Assembly (NCBI GenBank): GCA_010365175.1
Contig: JAAFGW010000228.1
Span: 1-5,022 of the forward strand
DNA: 5,022 nucleotides
DNA from: Sulfuriferula multivorans
GTDB lineage: Bacteria > Pseudomonadota > Gammaproteobacteria > Burkholderiales > Thiobacillaceae
Reading direction: 5' to 3'
Shown: piece after piece, positions 4,551 through 5,022 of the stretch
How the letters are laid out: every line of letters begins with the position of its first letter
Position numbering within the stretch: position 1 is the first letter of the stretch
Made by a program: the position numbers and the translations under genes
Notes under the pieces: model-generated
What the model was told of the DNA's origin: nothing
Seen by the model: the letters and a program-made list of their open reading frames with translations, nothing else
Databases searched by the model: none

Positions 4551-5022
4551 TCAGTCGACCTTTTTGCCCTCGTGCATCATTAGATTCAGCAAATTGCCTG
4601 GCATCGGGAAGACGATGGTGTTGGTCTTGTCGCCGGCGATGTTGGAGAGCGTCTGCAGATAGCGCAGTTGCATGGCCTCAGGCCTGATGGCGAGAATCTC
4701 GGCGGCGGCCAGCAGCTTTTCCGAGGCCTGCAGTTCGCCTTCGGCATGGATGATCTTGGCGCGCCGTTCGCGCTCGGCCTCAGCCTGCTTGGCGATGGCG
4801 CGCACCATGGTTTCGTCGATGTCGACGTGCTTGATTTCGACGTTGGAAACCTTGATGCCCCAGGCATCGGTTTGGGCGTCCAGCAGTTGCTGGATGTCCT
4901 GATTCAGGCGTTCGCGCTCGGCCAGCATGTCGTCGAGTTCGTGCTTGCCCAGCACGGCACGCAAGGTGGTCTGCGCCAGCTGGCTGGTGGCGACCAGGAA
5001 CTCCTCAACCTGCAAAATGGCC
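4551..5022 (-). CDS. Slipin / stomatin-like SPFH-domain membrane protein (5' end cut off)
   Basis: The C-terminal 156 residues of a slipin are present. The frame runs through the window edge at 5022, so the N-terminal membrane hairpin and most of the SPFH domain are missing. What remains begins in the SPFH domain (QVEEFLVATSQLAQTTLRAV), continues with DAWGIKVSNVEIKHVDIDE, then a charged coiled-coil helix (AIAKQAEAERERRAKIIHAE), and ends with the slipin signature (AMQLRYLQTL, then DKTNTIVFPMP). A TTG at 5015 is not the start: the reading frame and the SPFH fold continue upstream of it. Slipins oligomerise on the membrane and are often encoded with an NfeD-type protein, which would lie outside this window if present. 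The tandem yccA downstream fits a membrane quality-control theme. Confidence 0.93.
   Translation of the reverse strand, partial: AILQVEEFLVATSQLAQTTLRAVLGKHELDDMLAERERLNQDIQQLLDAQTDAWGIKVSNVEIKHVDIDETMVRAIAKQAEAERERRAKIIHAEGELQASEKLLAAAEILAIRPEAMQLRYLQTLSNIAGDKTNTIVFPMPGNLLNLMMHEGKKVD

Noticed and set aside
1..5022. CRISPR array, tRNA, rRNA or defence system
   Set aside because: No regularly spaced repeats, no tRNA-like cloverleaf or rRNA sequence, and no nuclease-helicase or toxin-antitoxin pair could be recognised on either strand.

Overview
This is an ordinary chromosomal segment of a proteobacterium. Three minus-strand products (a slipin, a YccA/BAX-inhibitor protein and a YjjV-type TatD hydrolase) resemble beta- and gammaproteobacterial proteins, and moderately high-GC coding regions lie next to an AT-richer gap. 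A betaproteobacterium is my best guess. It is an inference from protein character, not from a search.

Layout. Bases 1-432 hold no convincing gene, only a cluster of inverted repeats and perhaps the edge of a degraded element. Bases 433-2415 (+ strand) form a compact operon of four genes: a TetR-family repressor, an ICMT/PEMT-like integral membrane methyltransferase whose start overlaps the repressor stop by one base, an AhpD/carboxymuconolactone-decarboxylase-like protein, and a 66-residue two-helix membrane protein of the DUF2892 (YgaP transmembrane) type. A strong sigma70-like promoter with a TetR-type palindrome in its spacer stands directly in front of the repressor, so the operon is probably autorepressed. 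A + strand orphan of 118 residues with no recognised function follows (2535-2891) and converges on the minus-strand cluster. That cluster reads right to left: slipin (cut by the window edge), yccA, then tatD/yjjV.

How the genes may work together. The repressor has a Cys/Lys pair with the same spacing as the sensing pair known from E. coli NemR, and its operator shares the ACC-N4-GGT core with the NemR box. With an AhpD-fold protein in the operon, this suggests a response to electrophiles or oxidants, here with two membrane proteins attached. Slipin and YccA both belong to families linked to membrane protein quality control (SPFH proteins; YccA as an FtsH substrate and modulator). A terminator-like hairpin sits just after yccA, inside the first codons of the extended tatD reading frame, which makes the tatD start uncertain. 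I do not see a clear novel defence, mobile or RNA system. The best leads are the regulator-operon pairing, the atypical AhpD-like active site, the hairpin at the start of tatD, and the structured gap upstream.
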